NCBI GenBank assembly: GCA_026261815.1
Contig: JAMPIT010000350.1
Span: 4,007,650 to 4,071,649, forward strand
From: Monarcha castaneiventris obscurior
Lineage: Eukaryota; Chordata; Aves; Passeriformes; Monarchidae
Direction of reading: 5' to 3'
DNA length: 64,000 nucleotides
The position numbers were made by a program, and so were the translations under genes. Positions 1 through 12,554 of the stretch are shown here, piece after piece (position 1 is the stretch's first letter; each line of letters opens with the position of its first letter). Under the pieces are notes generated by a model. The model saw only the letters and a program-made list of their open reading frames with translations, made no database searches and was not told the origin of the DNA.

Positions 1-3000
1 ATGTTGTCTTCTTCTTAGTGAGTGATAGGTATTGAAGCCAAAAAGTACTCAAGAATGAAGAATTCAGTAAATCCCTTATTTCTGTAAAGTTCGTAAAAGA
101 CAATCTGGCACCCATTGCTCTTAAAGTGCAATTATGTATAAACAATTCCCTTTTAGAAAAATGTTACCATCCAGTTCTAGAGGTTGTAACTCCTATGGGC
201 CAACAAGACCCTTTTACACCATTTCATAGTATCTATCTGGTCAGGTTTGCAGAAAACACCAATATTTACCTCATAAGAATGGCTCTTGAATGGCTTTTGA
301 AAGCTGAGTGAAATTATTGTGACATGATGCATATAGAAGGTATTTTATACCTTTAAACTCCTCATGCCTGCAACTTTCATGATTGGGAGATGGCAACTGG
401 TCAGTTCTGGACTTCACAGTTATTTATTGTGTTGTGCCCTTGCAGGGTGAATAGAAGTAAGAGTCCTCTGTGTATCTGGCACTGAATAATCCTAATACCT
501 TTTGCAGTGAATACTTAATCACAAAGTGAATGCTGATTTTCAGTGTGTGATGCAGTTCATGATAAACTGGTTACTTAATAAGTACTGCTAGTTTATGACC
601 CCAACACATCTGTGTTTGCCTCTGTCCTGGTTAGCTTCTGTCCATGTGTTCCTAGGGCATCTAATTTCTTTGTTAAGAGAGAGCAGGCATCTTATCTTAA
701 TGTCTTTAACTCTCCCTAACAAAGCTCACAGAACAGGAAAGCTGAAACATGCAAACACCTTCTCTGCTTTTTGTCTGATTTAGATGTGTCAGAGGGAGTG
801 GATGCAGCACACAGAGCAAGGGAATCTCTTTTAAGGATGGTTTTTAATACATTCTGCATGTTTTGCTTATTAGAAATAATTAATATGAATTATCCACATT
901 CAGAGCCAGTGACTGCTACTTAATTATGGTGCTATCAGTGCCGAATGAAGAAAGACTTGATGGAAAACAAAATCCTTCATACAATTTATCAGCCTGAATA
1001 ACAAACCCAAACAATGAGAACCATAGACTGCCACAGCATGCAGATGGTGCTGAAAAGCCAGCTATCTACAATCAGCCCAATCAATATGGGTTTATCTTGG
1101 CAAGGGTGTTATTCAAAGCCATACAGAAAGGCTGCCATGCCTCTGTTTTTTATAAGCTTCTCTTTCTTTAAATGATTGTTGAGAGGTCTTTTTACTTCAA
1201 CCTTACCATTTTCCCTGTACATGGCATAAATGATGTTCAGAAAAGTATGCTCACATTCTATTATATCATATGACAAATGAACAGAGACAAAGGAAAAAGA
1301 AGACAAAACCCACAGACTAATTGATAGGACTCAAAATTCCCATTGATTTTGACACAATGAGGAGGCTAAGTTCATAATTAAGAAAAAAACAACCAAAAAA
1401 ACATAGGAAAAGCAATGTTAAGGTTTCCTTGGCAACCTTACTTTGACTCTTTACATGACTTAAAAGATTTTGTTCAGGCAATTCTTTTCTGACATTTGAT
1501 TTTTCCTCCCACTTTAATGTACGGTTACCATCCCCTACTTGCTGTTTAATCACTTTACTGAGGCAAATAAAGCTGGCTTTTACAAAATCAGACTGAGGAA
1601 AAGGTCAATGTTTTAATTTTCACAGAGCAATAAAAGCAACCTTTATAATATTTTGACTGCATCATTATTATTATTTATTACTTTTATTTATTATCACTAC
1701 TACTAATAATAATGAAATCTATTTTTTTTATCTCTGCTCTGTGAGAAGTCTGAAAGACTGCTACATAGCCCCCAGAACCCTAAATCAAGATTAAAACTAC
1801 TGCTTCATCCAGTTTTTCACAAAAGCCCTTCTCACAGCTGTTCCTGCAAGGAGTTGAATGGTGATACTGTTTCATTTCCAGAGTGCTCTTAAGAGCATTG
1901 ATGGTCAATAACATTGCATCTAATCAGTACAAAGAGGTAGGGAAGGTCTGTCAGTCTTGATGTTTACAGTGGAGAATTGTCAACATCTCTGGGTACAGAA
2001 ACAACTCCTTGGTGATGGTGGGGAGGGAGACATGAACAAAAGGGTGAAAGGGACTCCTTCTCATCTCCTTGTGACAGCCCTGGATCTCTGCACAACCATA
2101 AATGCTGAGTTCAGACCTTTTCTTTCTGTACCTCCTCCTGACCAAGGGCACTGCAGGAAGGGCACTTGGTCAAGTCTGGCTGCAGGAGACAAACTGAACA
2201 AATTTGATTGCTCATTGTAAAGGAAAAATTATGTTCCCTATGACTGAAAGCCAGACCTGCTGTAATACAGCTGACATCAGCCAAGCTTCCTTCTAGGACT
2301 ATAGGTAAATCAAAAAAGAAAGGCTGATTAAAAAAAAGAAAAAGAATGAAAATTTTTTGAACTTTATTGCAACTTTGGGGGGAAATGCTCTGAGGTTTGT
2401 ACAAATGCCCTGTTTTTTGTATGATACAGACAGTGCTCCCTAGCCCTGCTCTTGATTAATTTTTTCCCTTTTTTATTCATTAATAAGGAATTAGCTCAAA
2501 CACGCATATATATTGACATAATTTGGGGTTGTCATGGCAATGCTGCTATACCAGAAATAAAAGCAGAGTGAAAGTATAGCATAATTATAATCAGGATTGA
2601 GAATCAAAAGGAAATATTTCTAAGACAACTTTAAGTCAATACAATACAAGTACCTTATTTGTATGCATTTGTGGAGATCTTATTTTTATAACAGATCCTT
2701 AAGCAGAAAGGGCATTACTGAGGGCTCACTGAAGTCAGTCAGATTCTCTCTGTTGATTTTAGTGATTGTTCTTTCAGAAGCGTACATCCATTTTGCTTTG
2801 AGCCTATGCCTGGCAAAACAAAATAAGCAAATGTATTCCTTTCAGCATTTTCATTTTCAATGCTCTCTTAGTTTCATGCTTTGACCAGTGAATATCAGGG
2901 TAGATGCAGGTGAAGGGTGGCATTCTTAAAGCCAGTCTGTAAATTCCCATTTTACCTTAACCTGCACACCAGGGTATATAAAGGAAGAGGTATGGAGAGT

Positions 3001-3492
3001 AGGGGAAGAGGGACGAAGATTAAATGATTTACAGTCTCCTTCATGCTGCCCTTGAAAGAACAATAAGAAACACAGGTGAAGGAATGTGGGGAAATTGTGG
3101 CAGACCAAGCACAAAGCATCACGGGTCAGGGGAGGAGGACATATCGCTAGTATGTCCTCAGGCAACAGGTCTCATGTCATAGAATTTCTGTTAAATAGTG
3201 TCATGATTTGGATTGTAGGAGTGATGGCATCGAGGTGCTTGAACTATCTGAGCAGTAATAAAAGGCTGACATTGATAACCCAAGTTCAGGATAGAGGGTT
3301 GTCTTGTTTGCTACAGTAATTCAGTCCCTTGCAAATATTCCAGCTGCGATGTCTGCCTGGATAACAGCGATGTTTCTATCACACCCTATATGGTTACACC
3401 TCTTCCTATGGCAGGTTTACCTCAAGTGAGCGTGGCAAAGTGTCCCATCGAAAAGTCACAGAGAGAAAAAAATGCCCAAAAGGACACTGCAG
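1..3492. other. Single-copy-looking AT-rich flank, no gene recognised
   Basis: This stretch shows none of the satellite motifs found in the rest of the window and no internal tandem structure beyond a short AT-rich tract. The longest open frames are under 100 codons, lie on both strands, overlap one another and show no recognisable domain. I see no splice-site-bounded exon, tRNA or rRNA, and no transposon family I can name. The best reading is intergenic or intronic DNA next to a large satellite block. The region around 820-1010 is rich in short TAATTA-type words and could be a conserved non-coding element, but that cannot be judged from one sequence. The right limit is blurred: similarity to a badly decayed monomer may begin near 3446. 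Confidence 0.7.
1661..1713. repeat. Imperfect AT-rich trinucleotide/tetranucleotide tract
   Basis: A run of ATT, TTTA, ACT and AAT units forms a low-complexity tract of about 50 bp. It looks like an old, interrupted microsatellite. No function is suggested. Confidence 0.6.
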
Positions 3493-6400
3493 GATGGAGT
3501 GCTCATTTCTGCCCAGTGTTCTTTCTTAGGCTCCGCATAGTGCGTAGTTTAGGGTTATGCCTAGAGTTAGGGTTCAGAAAACCAAAAAGCCCAGAGCTCC
3601 AGGGACACTAAAAATGCAAAAGGCATGCCAAGAGAAATGCAAAACAGCCCCAAACATGCGGCATCTTTAGCTTTCTTATGGGACCTCATTTCTGCCCAGT
3701 GCTCTTTCTTAGGCACCACATAGTGTGAACTTTAGGGTTATACCTAGACTTAGGGTTCAGAAAACCAAAAAGCCCAGATCTCCAAAGGCACGAAAAGTGC
3801 AAAAGGCATGACCAGAGAAATGCAAAACAGCTCCAATCATCTGCCATCTTGATATTCCTGGTCAGTGCTCATTTCTGCCCAGTGCTCTTTCTTAGGCACC
3901 ACATAGTGTGAGGTTTAGGGTGAAGGCTAAGGTTAGGGTTCAGAAAATCAAAAAGCCCAGACCTCCAGGGACACTAAAAATGCGAAAGGCATGCCAGGAG
4001 AAATGCAAATTAGCTCCAATCATCTGCCATCTTGATATTCCTGGTCCGCGCTCATTTCTGCCCAGTGCTCTTTCTAAGGCTCTGCATAGTGCGAAGTTTA
4101 GGGTTACACCTAGGGTTAGGGTTCAGAAAAGCAAAAAGCCCAGAGCTCCATGGACATTAAAAAGGTGAAAGGCATGCCAAGAGAAATCCAAAACAGCCCC
4201 AGTAATCTGCCATTGTCATCTTCCTGATCAGCGCTCATTTCTGACCAGTGCTCTTTTCAGGATCCGCATAGTGCGAAGTTTAGGGTTAAGACTAGGGTTA
4301 GGGTTCAGAAAAAAAAAAAGCCCAGAGCTCCAGGGACACTAAAAATGCGAAAGGCATGCCAAGAGAAATGGAAAACAGCCCCAAATATGCAGCATCCACA
4401 TCTACCTGATCAGACCTAATTTTTGCCCAGTGCTCTTTCCAAAGCCTCCACCTTGTGCGAAGTTTAGGGTTACGCCTAGGGTTAGGGTTCACAAAACCAA
4501 AAAGCCCAATGCTCCATGGTCACTAAAAATGCGAAAAGCATGCCAAGAGAAATGCAAAACAGCCCCACACATGAGGCATCCTCATCTTCCTGATCGGACC
4601 TCGTTTCAGCCCAGTGCTCTTTCAAAAGGCTCTGAATAGGGCGAGGTTTAGGGTTACGCCTAGCTTTAGGGTTCAGAAAAGCAAAAAGCCCAGAGCTCCG
4701 GGGACATTAAAAATGCAAAAGGCATGCCAAGAGAAATGCAAATCAGCTCCAATCATCTGCCATTTTGATATTCCTGGTCCGCGCTCATTTCTGCCCAGCG
4801 CTCTTACTTAGGCCCCCCATAGTGTGAAGTTTAGCGTTGCGCCTAGGGTTAGGGTTCAGAAAATCAAAAAGCCCAGAGCTCCAGGGACACTAAAAATGCG
4901 AAAGGCATGCCAAGAGAAATGCAAAACAGCCCCACACATGCAGCATCTTCACCTTCAAGATCGGAGCTCATTTCTGCCCAGTGCTCTTTCCTAGCCTCCA
5001 CCTTGTGCGAAGTTCAGGGTTACGGCTAGGGTTAGGGGTTCAGAAAAGCAAAAAGCCCAATGCTCCATGGTGACTAAAAATGCGAAAGGCATGCCAAGAG
5101 AAATGCAAAACAGCCCCACACATGCAGCAACCTCATCTTCCTGATCTGACCTCATTTCTGCCCTGTGCTCCTTCTTAGGCTCTACATAGGGCGAAGTTTA
5201 GGGTTACGCCTAGGGTTAGGGTTCAGAACACCAAAAAGCCCAGAGCGCCAGGGACAGTTAAAATGCGAAAGGCATGCCAAGAGAAATGCAAAACAGCCCC
5301 ACACATGCAGCATCTTCACCTTCAAGATCGGAGCTCATTTCTGCCCTGTGATCTTTCTTAAGGCTCTGAATAGGGCGAACTTTAGGGTTACGCCTAGGGT
5401 TAGGGTTCAGAACACCAAAAAGCCCAGAGCTCCAGGGACACTAAAAATGCGAAAGGCATGCCAAGAGAAATGCAAAACAGCCCCACAAATGCAGCATCTT
5501 CACCTTCAAGACTGGACCTCATTTCTGCCCAGTGCTCTTTCTTAAGGCTACATATAGGGCGAAGTTTAGGGTTACGCCTAGGGTTAGGGTTCAGAAAAGC
5601 AAAAAGCCCAGAGCTCCAGGGACACTAAAAATGCGAAAGAGATGCCAAGAGAAATGCAAAACAGCCCCACACATGCAGCAACCTCATCTTCCTGATCTGA
5701 CCTCATTTCTGCCCTGTGCTCTTTCTTAGGCTCTGCATAGGGCGAAGTTTAGGGTTACGCCTAGGGTTAGGGTTCAGAACACCAAAAAGCCCAGAGCTCC
5801 AGGAACACTAAAAATGCAAAAGGCATGCCAAGAGAAATGCAAAACAGCCCCACAAATGCAGCATCTTCACCTTCAAGACTGGACCTCATTTCTGCCCTGT
5901 GCTCTTTCTTAAGGCTACATATAGGGTGAAGTTTAGGGTTACGCCTAGGGTCAGGGTTCAGAACACAAAAAAGCCCAGAGCTCCAGGGACACTAAAAATG
6001 TGAGAGCAATGCCCACACAAGTGCAAAAGAGCTCCAATCATCTGCCTTCTTCATATTCCTGATCAGTGCTAATTTCTGCCCATTGCTCCTACTCAGGCTC
6101 CGCATAGTGTGAAGTTTAGGGTTATGCCTAGGGATAGGGTTCAGAAAACTAAAAAGCCCAGAGTTCCAGGGACACTAAAAATGTGAAAGGCATGCCAAGA
6201 GAAATCCAAAACAGCCCCAGTTATCTGCCATTTTTCATCTTCCTGATCAGCGCTCATTTCTGACCAGTACTCTTTTCAGGATCTGCATAGTGCGAAGTTT
6301 AGGGTTACGGCTATGGTTAGGGTTCGGAAAACCAAAAAGCCCAGAGCCCCATGGACACTAAAAATGCGAAAGAGATGCCAAGAGAAATGCAAAACAGCCC

Positions 6401-6515
6401 CACACATGCAGCAACCTCATCTTCCTGATCTGACCTCATTTCTGCCCTGTGCTCTTTCTTAGGCTCTGCATAGGGCGAAGTTTAGGGTTACGCCTAGGGT
6501 TAGGGTTCAGAACAC
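3493..6515 (+). repeat. Diverged left-edge domain of the satellite
   Basis: About 16 monomers at the junction with single-copy DNA. They are the least uniform in the window. The telomere-like block is often altered (for example GCCTAGAGTTAGGG near 3558 and AAGGCTAAGGTTAGGG near 3922), and several monomers carry private variants that are rare or absent further in. This is the pattern expected at the edge of a satellite array, where unequal exchange homogenises less. A subset of these edge variants (about 4650-5250) recurs at about 7403-8003. Confidence 0.8.
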
Positions 6516-7063
6516 TGTCCTGGGTTGCAGTGTATTCTATTACCACCCTCATGAACCGTTGAAACCAGGTGGGGCAGTATTTCCTTGCCTCCTCCCTCCA
6601 GACTATTGTTCTGTTAATGGCCCATTAATGTTGTGCGGCATGACTCAGCAGTAACTCCCCCCCGGACTATCTGCTGTTAACGAGCCCATCAACACCTGGC
6701 CTCATGACTCATCATCCCATTGGGAGAGGCTCCGCCCAGAGGGGGGAATCAAGCGTTCCATCCCAGATAAATCTGGGCTTCTGAACGCCACGCGGGGCTG
6801 TCTACTGGATTCCTGGAGGACAAGAGCTACCACTGGACCTTCAGCTGGAGACTAGACTTCCCATAGGATCACCAATTCGACTGAACTACCTCATCTGGAC
6901 TACTACCACCACCCTAATAGGGTGTCAGGTATTCTGACTTTGTCTGTGTTTTTCTTTTCCTTTTTCCCTTGTATTATTTCACTTATTTTTAAATATTTAT
7001 TTTCCCTATTAAATTTTAACCCTGACTTGGGATCTCGCTCTGGTTTGTTTTCAAACCTTTACA
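6516..7063 (+). mobile_element. Solo LTR of an avian endogenous retrovirus, copy 1 (548 bp)
   Basis: A 548-bp segment unlike the satellite interrupts a monomer exactly between GGGTTCAGAACAC and ACACCAAAAAGCC. It begins TGTCC and ends TTACA, the TG...CA ends of retroviral LTRs, and is flanked by a 4-bp duplication ACAC (6512-6515 and 7064-7067). An uninterrupted version of the same site at about 8893-8896 confirms the insertion point. Internally there is a perfect 7-bp inverted repeat at 6762-6777, a T-rich stretch, an ATTAAA polyadenylation signal at 7008-7013 and a following GT-rich stretch, as expected for U3-R-U5. There is no gag, pol or env sequence, so this is a solo LTR left by recombination between two LTRs. 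It resembles from memory a family common in passerine genomes. A 4-bp duplication fits gammaretrovirus-like elements, but AACAC on both sides leaves the length open by one base. Confidence 0.88.
7008..7013 (+). promoter_or_regulatory. ATTAAA polyadenylation signal in LTR copy 1
   Basis: ATTAAA lies 50 bp before the LTR end and is followed by a GT-rich segment (about 7031-7050). This is the usual arrangement of a retroviral LTR cleavage and polyadenylation site. It helps fix the plus-strand orientation of the element. Confidence 0.6.
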
Positions 7064-10000
7064 ACACCAAAAAGCCCAGAGCTCCAGGGACACTAAAAAT
7101 GCGAAAGGCATGCCAAGAGAAATGCAATAGAGCCCCAAACATGCAGCAACCTCATCTTCAAGATCGGACCTCATTTCTGCCCAGTCCTCTTTCTTAAGGC
7201 TACACATAGGGCGAAGTTTAGGGTTACGCCTAGGGTCAGGGTTCAGAACACAAAAAAGCCCAGAGCTCCAGGGACACTAAAAATGTGAGAGCAATGCCCA
7301 CACAAGTGCAAAAGAGCTCCAATCATCTGCCTTCTTCATATTCCTGATCAGTGCTAATTTCTGCCCATTGCTCCTACTCAGGCTCTGCATAGTGTGAAGT
7401 TTAGGGTTACGCCTAGCTTTAGGGTTCAGAAAAGCAAAAAGCCCAGAGCTCCGGGGACATTAAAAATGTGAAAGGCATGCCAAGAGAAATGCAAATCAGC
7501 TCCAATCATCTGCCATTTTGATATTCCTGGTCCGCGCGCATTTCTGCCCAGCGCTCTTACTTAGGCCCCCCATAGTGTGAAGTTTAGCGTTGCGCCTAGG
7601 GTTAGGGTTCAGAAAATCAAAAAGCCCAGAGCTCCAGGGACACTAAAAATGCGAAAGGCATGCCAAGAGAAATGCAAAACAGCCCCACACATGCAGCATC
7701 TTCACCTTCAAGATCGGAGCTCATTTCTGCCCAGTGCTCTTTCCTAGCCTCCACCTTGTGCGAAGTTCAGGGTTACGGCTAGGGTTAGGGGTTCAGAAAA
7801 GCAAAAAGCCCAATGCTCCATGGTGACTAAAAATGCGAAAGGCATGCCAAGAGAAATGCAAAACAGCCCCACACATGCAGCAACCTCATCTTCCTGATCT
7901 GACCTCATTTCTGCCCTGTGCTCCTTCTTAGGCTCTGCATAGGGCGAAGTTTAGGGTTACGCCTAGGGTTAGGGTTCAGAACACCAAAAAGCCCAGAGCG
8001 CCAGGGACACTAAAAATGCGAAAGGCATGCCAAGAGAAATGCAAAACAGCCCCACAAATGCAGCATCTTCACCTTCAAGACTGGACCACATTTCTGCCCA
8101 GTGCTCTTTCTTAAGGCTACATATAGGGCGAAGTTTAGGGTTACGCCTAGGGTTAGGGCTCAGAACACCAAAAAGCCCAGAGCTCCGGGGACATGAAAAA
8201 TGGAAAAGGCATGCCGAGAGAAAAAACAGCCACAATCAACTGCCATCTTGATATTCCTGATCCGCGCTCATTTCTGCCCAGCGCTCTTATGAAGGCACCC
8301 CATACTGTGAAGTTTAGGGTTTTGCCGAGGGTTAGGGTTCACAAAAGCAAAAAGCCCAGAGCTCCAGGGACACTAAAAATGCGAAAGGCATGCCAAGAGA
8401 AATGTACAACAGGCCAATCATCTGCCATTGTGATATTACTGGTCAGAGCTCATTCCTGCCCAGTGCTCTTACTTAGGCCACCCCATAGTGCAAAGTTTAG
8501 GATTTCGCCTAGGGTTAGGGGTCAGAAAAGCAAAAAGCCCAGAGCCCTATGGACAGTTATAATGCGAAAGGCATGTCAAGAGAAATGCAAAAGTGCCCCA
8601 ATTATCTGCCATGGTCATCTTCCTGAGCAGCGCTCACTTCTGCCCTGTGCTCCTTCTTAGGCTCTGAATAGGGCGAAGTTTAGGGTTACGCCTAGGGTTC
8701 GGGTTCAGAAAAGCAAAAAGCCCAGAGCTCCAGGGACACTAAAAATGCGAAAGAGATGCCAAGAGAAATGCAAAACAGCCCCACACATGCAGCAACCTCA
8801 TCTTCCTGATCTGACCTCATTTCTGCCCTGTGCTCTTTCTTAGGCTCTGCATAGGGCGAAGTTTAGGGTTACGCCTAGGGTTAGGGTTCAGAACACCAAA
8901 AAGCCCAGAGCTCCAGGGACACTAAAAATGCGAAAGGCATGCCAAGAGAAATGCAATAGAGCCCCAAACATGCAGCAACCTCATCTTCAAGATCGGACCT
9001 CATTTCTGCCCAGTCCTCTTTCTTAAGGCTACACATAGGGCGAAGTTTAGGGTTACGCCTAGGGTCAGGGTTCAGAACACAAAAAAGCCCAGAGCTCCAG
9101 GGACACTAAAAATGCGAGAGCAATGCCCACACAAGTGCAAAAGAGCTCCAATCATCTGCCTTCTTCATATTCCTGATCAGTGCTAATTTCTGCCCATTGC
9201 TCCTACTCAGGCTCCGCATAGTGTGAAGTTTAGGGTTACGCCTAGGGATAGGGTTCAGAAAACTAAAAAGCCCAGAGTTCCAGGGACACTAAAAATGTGA
9301 AAGGCATGCCAAGAGAAATCCAAAACAGCCCCAGTTATCTGCCATTTTTCATCTTCCTGATCAGCGCTCATTTCTGACCAGTACTCTTTTCAGGATCTGC
9401 ATAGTGCGAAGTTTAGGGTTACGGCTATGGTTAGGGTTCAGAAAACCAAAAAGCCCAGAGCCCCATGGACACTAAAAATGCGAAAGGCATGTCAAGAGAA
9501 ATGCAAAAGTGCCCCAATTACCTGCCATGGTCATCTTCCTGATCAGCGCTCACTTCTGCCCAGTGCTCTTTCTTAGGCTCTGAATAGGGCGAAGCTTAGG
9601 GTTACGCCTAGGCTAAGGGTTCAGAAAAGCAAAAAGCCCAGAGCTCCAGGGACACTAAAAATGCGAAAGGCATGCCAAGAGAAATGTAAAACAGGCCAAT
9701 CATCTGCCATTGTGATATTACTGGTCAGAGCTCATTTCTGCCCAGTGCTCTTTATAAGCCACCCCATAGTGCAAAGTTTAGGGTTACGGCCAAGTTTAGG
9801 GTTCAGAAAAGCAAAAAGCCCAGAGTTCCAGGGACACTAAAAATGTGAAAGGCATGCCAAGAGAAATCCAAAACAGCCCCAGTTACCTGTCATTGTCATC
9901 TTCCTGATAAGTGCTCATTTCTGCCCCGTGCTCTTTTCAGGATCCGCATAGTGCGAAGTTTAGGGTTATGGCTATGGTTAGGGTTCAGAAAAGCAAAAAG

Positions 10001-12006
10001 CCCAGAGCTCCAGGGACACGAAAAATGCGAAAGGCATGCCAGGAGAAATACAAAAGAGCCCCAAACATGCAGCATCCTCATCTTCTTGATCTGACCTCAT
10101 TTATGCTCCGTGTTCTTTCACAAAAGGCTCCGCATAGGGCGAAGTTTAGGGTTACGCCTAGGGTTAGGGTTCAGAAAAGCAAAAAGCCCAGAGCTCAATG
10201 GACACTAAAAATGCGAAAGGCATGCCAAGAGAAATGCAAAACAGCCCCACACATGCGCCATCCTCATCTTCCTGATCGGACCTCATTTCAGCCCAGTGCT
10301 CCTTCTTAGGCTCTGAATAGGGCGAAGTTTAGGGTTACGCCTAGGGTTAGGGTTCAGAAAAGCAAAAAGCCCAGAGCTCTATGGACAGTTATAATGCGAA
10401 AGGCATGCCAAGAGAAATGCAAAACAGCCCCACTTATCTGCCATGGTCATCTTCCTGATCAGAGCTCATTTCTGCCCAGTGCTCCTTCTTAGGCTCTGAA
10501 TAGGGCGAAGTTTAGGGTTACGCCTAGGGTTAGGGTTCAGAAAAGCAAAAAGCCCAGAGCTCCAGGGACACTAAAAATGCGAAAGGCATGCCAAGAGAAA
10601 TGCAAAACAGCCCCACACATGCAGCACCGTCATCTTCCTGATCAGAGCTCATTTCTGCCCTGTGCTCTTTCTTAGGCTCTGAATAGGGCGAAGTTTAGGG
10701 TTACGCCTAGGGTTAGGGTTCAGAAAAGCAAAAAGCCCAGAGCTCCAGGGACACTAAAAATGCGAAAGGCATGCCAAGAGAAATGCAAAACAGCCCCACA
10801 CATGCAGCAACCTCATCTTCCTGATCTGACCTCATTTCTGCCCTGTGCTCTTTCTTAGGCTCTGCATAGGGCGAAGTTTAGGGTTACGCCTAGGGTTAGG
10901 GTTCAGAACACCAAAAAGCCCAGAGCTCCAGGGACACTAAAAATGCGAAAGGCATGCCAAGAGAAATGCAAAACAGCCCCACAAATGCAGCATCTTCACC
11001 TTCAAGACTGGACCTCATTTCTGCCCAGTGCTCTTTCTTAAGGTCTGCATAGGGCGAAGTTTAGGGTTACGCCTAGGGTTAGGGTTCAGAAAACCAAAAA
11101 GCCCAGAGCTCCAGGGACACTAAAAATGCGAAAGGCATGTCAAGAGAAATGCAAAACAGTTCCAAACATGCAGCATCCTCACCTTCCAGATCGGACCTCA
11201 TTTCTGCCCAGTGCTCTTTCAAAAGGATCTGAATAGGGCGAACTTTAGGGTTACGCCTAGGGTTAGGGTTCAGAAAACCAAAAAGCCCAGAGCTCCGGGG
11301 ACATGAAAAATGCAAAAGGCATGCCGAGAGAAAAAACAGCCACAATCAACTGCCATCTTGATATTCCTGATCCGCGCTCATTTCTGCCCAGCGCTCTTAT
11401 GAAGGCACCCCATAGTGTGAAGTTTAGGGTTTTGCCGAGGGTTAGGGTTCAGAAAAGCAAAAAGCCCAGAGCTCCAGGGACACTAAAAATGCGAAAGGCA
11501 TGCCAAGAGAAATGTACAACAGGCCAATCATCTGCCATTGTGATATTACTGGTCAGAGCTCATTCCTGCCCAGTGCTCTTACTTAGGCCACCCCATAGTG
11601 CAAAGTTTAGGGTTTCGCCTAGGGTTAGGGGTCAGAAAAGCAAAAAGCCCAGAGCTCTATGGACAGTTATAATGCGAAAGGCATGTCAAGAGAAATGCAA
11701 AAGTGCCCCAATTATCTGCCATGGTCATCTTCCTGAGCAGCGCTCACTTCTGCCCTGTGCTCCTTCTTAGGCTCTGAATAGGGCGAAGTTTAGGGTTACG
11801 CCTAGGGTTCGGGTTCAGAAAAGCAAAAAGCCCAGAGCTCCAGGGACACTAAAAATGCGAAAGAGATGCCAAGAGAAATGCAAAACAGCCCCACACATGC
11901 AGCAACCTCATCTTCCTGATCTGACCTCATTTCTGCCCTGTGCTCTTTCTTAGGCTCTGCATAGGGCGAAGTTTAGGGTTACGCCTAGGGTTAGGGTTCA
12001 GAACAC
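7064..12006 (+). repeat. Satellite block between the two 548-bp LTRs
   Basis: About 27 monomers of the same satellite with no other insertion. The marker variant GAGAGCAATGCCCAC occurs at 7287 and 9116, and the marker variant CCGAGAGAAAAAACAGCC at about 8212 and 11322. The segment at about 8730-9060 is the unoccupied counterpart of the LTR insertion site. Monomers at about 7403-8003 repeat variants seen at about 4650-5250. Confidence 0.9.
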
Positions 12007-12554
12007 TGTCCTGGGTTGCAGTGTATTCTATTACCACCCTCATGAACCGTTGAAACCAGGTGGGGCAGTATTTCCTTGCCTCCTCCCTCCAGACTATTGT
12101 TCTGTTAATGGCCCATTAATGTTGTGCGGCATGACTCAGCAGTAACTCCCCCCCGGACTATCTGCTGTTAACGAGCCCATCAACACCTGGCCTCATGACT
12201 CATCATCCCATTGGGAGAGGCTCCGCCCAGAGGGGGGAATCAAGCATTCCATCCCAGATAAATCTGGGCTTCTGAACGCCACGCGGGGCTGTCTACTGGA
12301 TTCCTGGAGGACAAGAGCTACCACTGGACCTTCAGCTGGAGACCAGACTTCCCATAGGATCACCAATTCGACTGAACTACCTCATCTGGACTACTACCAC
12401 CACCCTAATAGGGTGTCAGGTATTCTGACTTTGTCTGTGTTTTTCTTTTCCTTTTTCCCTTGCATTATTTCACTCATTTTTAAATATTTATTTTCCCTAT
12501 TAAATTTTAACCCTGACTTGGGATCTCGCTCTGGTTTGTTTTCAAACCTTTACA
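12007..12554 (+). mobile_element. Solo LTR of an avian endogenous retrovirus, copy 2 (548 bp)
   Basis: This has the same length, orientation and ends as the LTR at 6516-7063, and differs by only four transitions that I can see over 548 bp. It sits at the identical point in the monomer with the same ACAC flanks (12003-12006 and 12555-12558). Identity continues into the flanking satellite for roughly 160 bp to the left and 320 bp to the right, then the two contexts diverge. This shows the copy arose by duplication of satellite plus LTR, not by a second insertion. There is no internal retroviral sequence. Confidence 0.88.
12499..12504 (+). promoter_or_regulatory. ATTAAA polyadenylation signal in LTR copy 2
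   Basis: Same position within the LTR as the signal at 7008-7013, unchanged. Confidence 0.6.

Noticed and set aside
2975..2982. TATATAAA, a good TATA-box match in the flank
   Set aside because: There is no initiator, open frame or other promoter feature nearby, and such matches are common in AT-rich sequence.
126..3611. Short open frames in the left flank
   Set aside because: All are below about 100 codons, on both strands, overlapping, with no recognisable domain, and within chance expectation for AT-rich DNA of this length.
6922..7197. A 91-codon open frame running from the 548-bp LTR into the satellite (also 12413-12688)
   Set aside because: It crosses the insertion boundary, its first half is T-rich U3/R sequence giving a run of Phe and Leu, and its second half is the satellite frame. 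It is a chance fusion.
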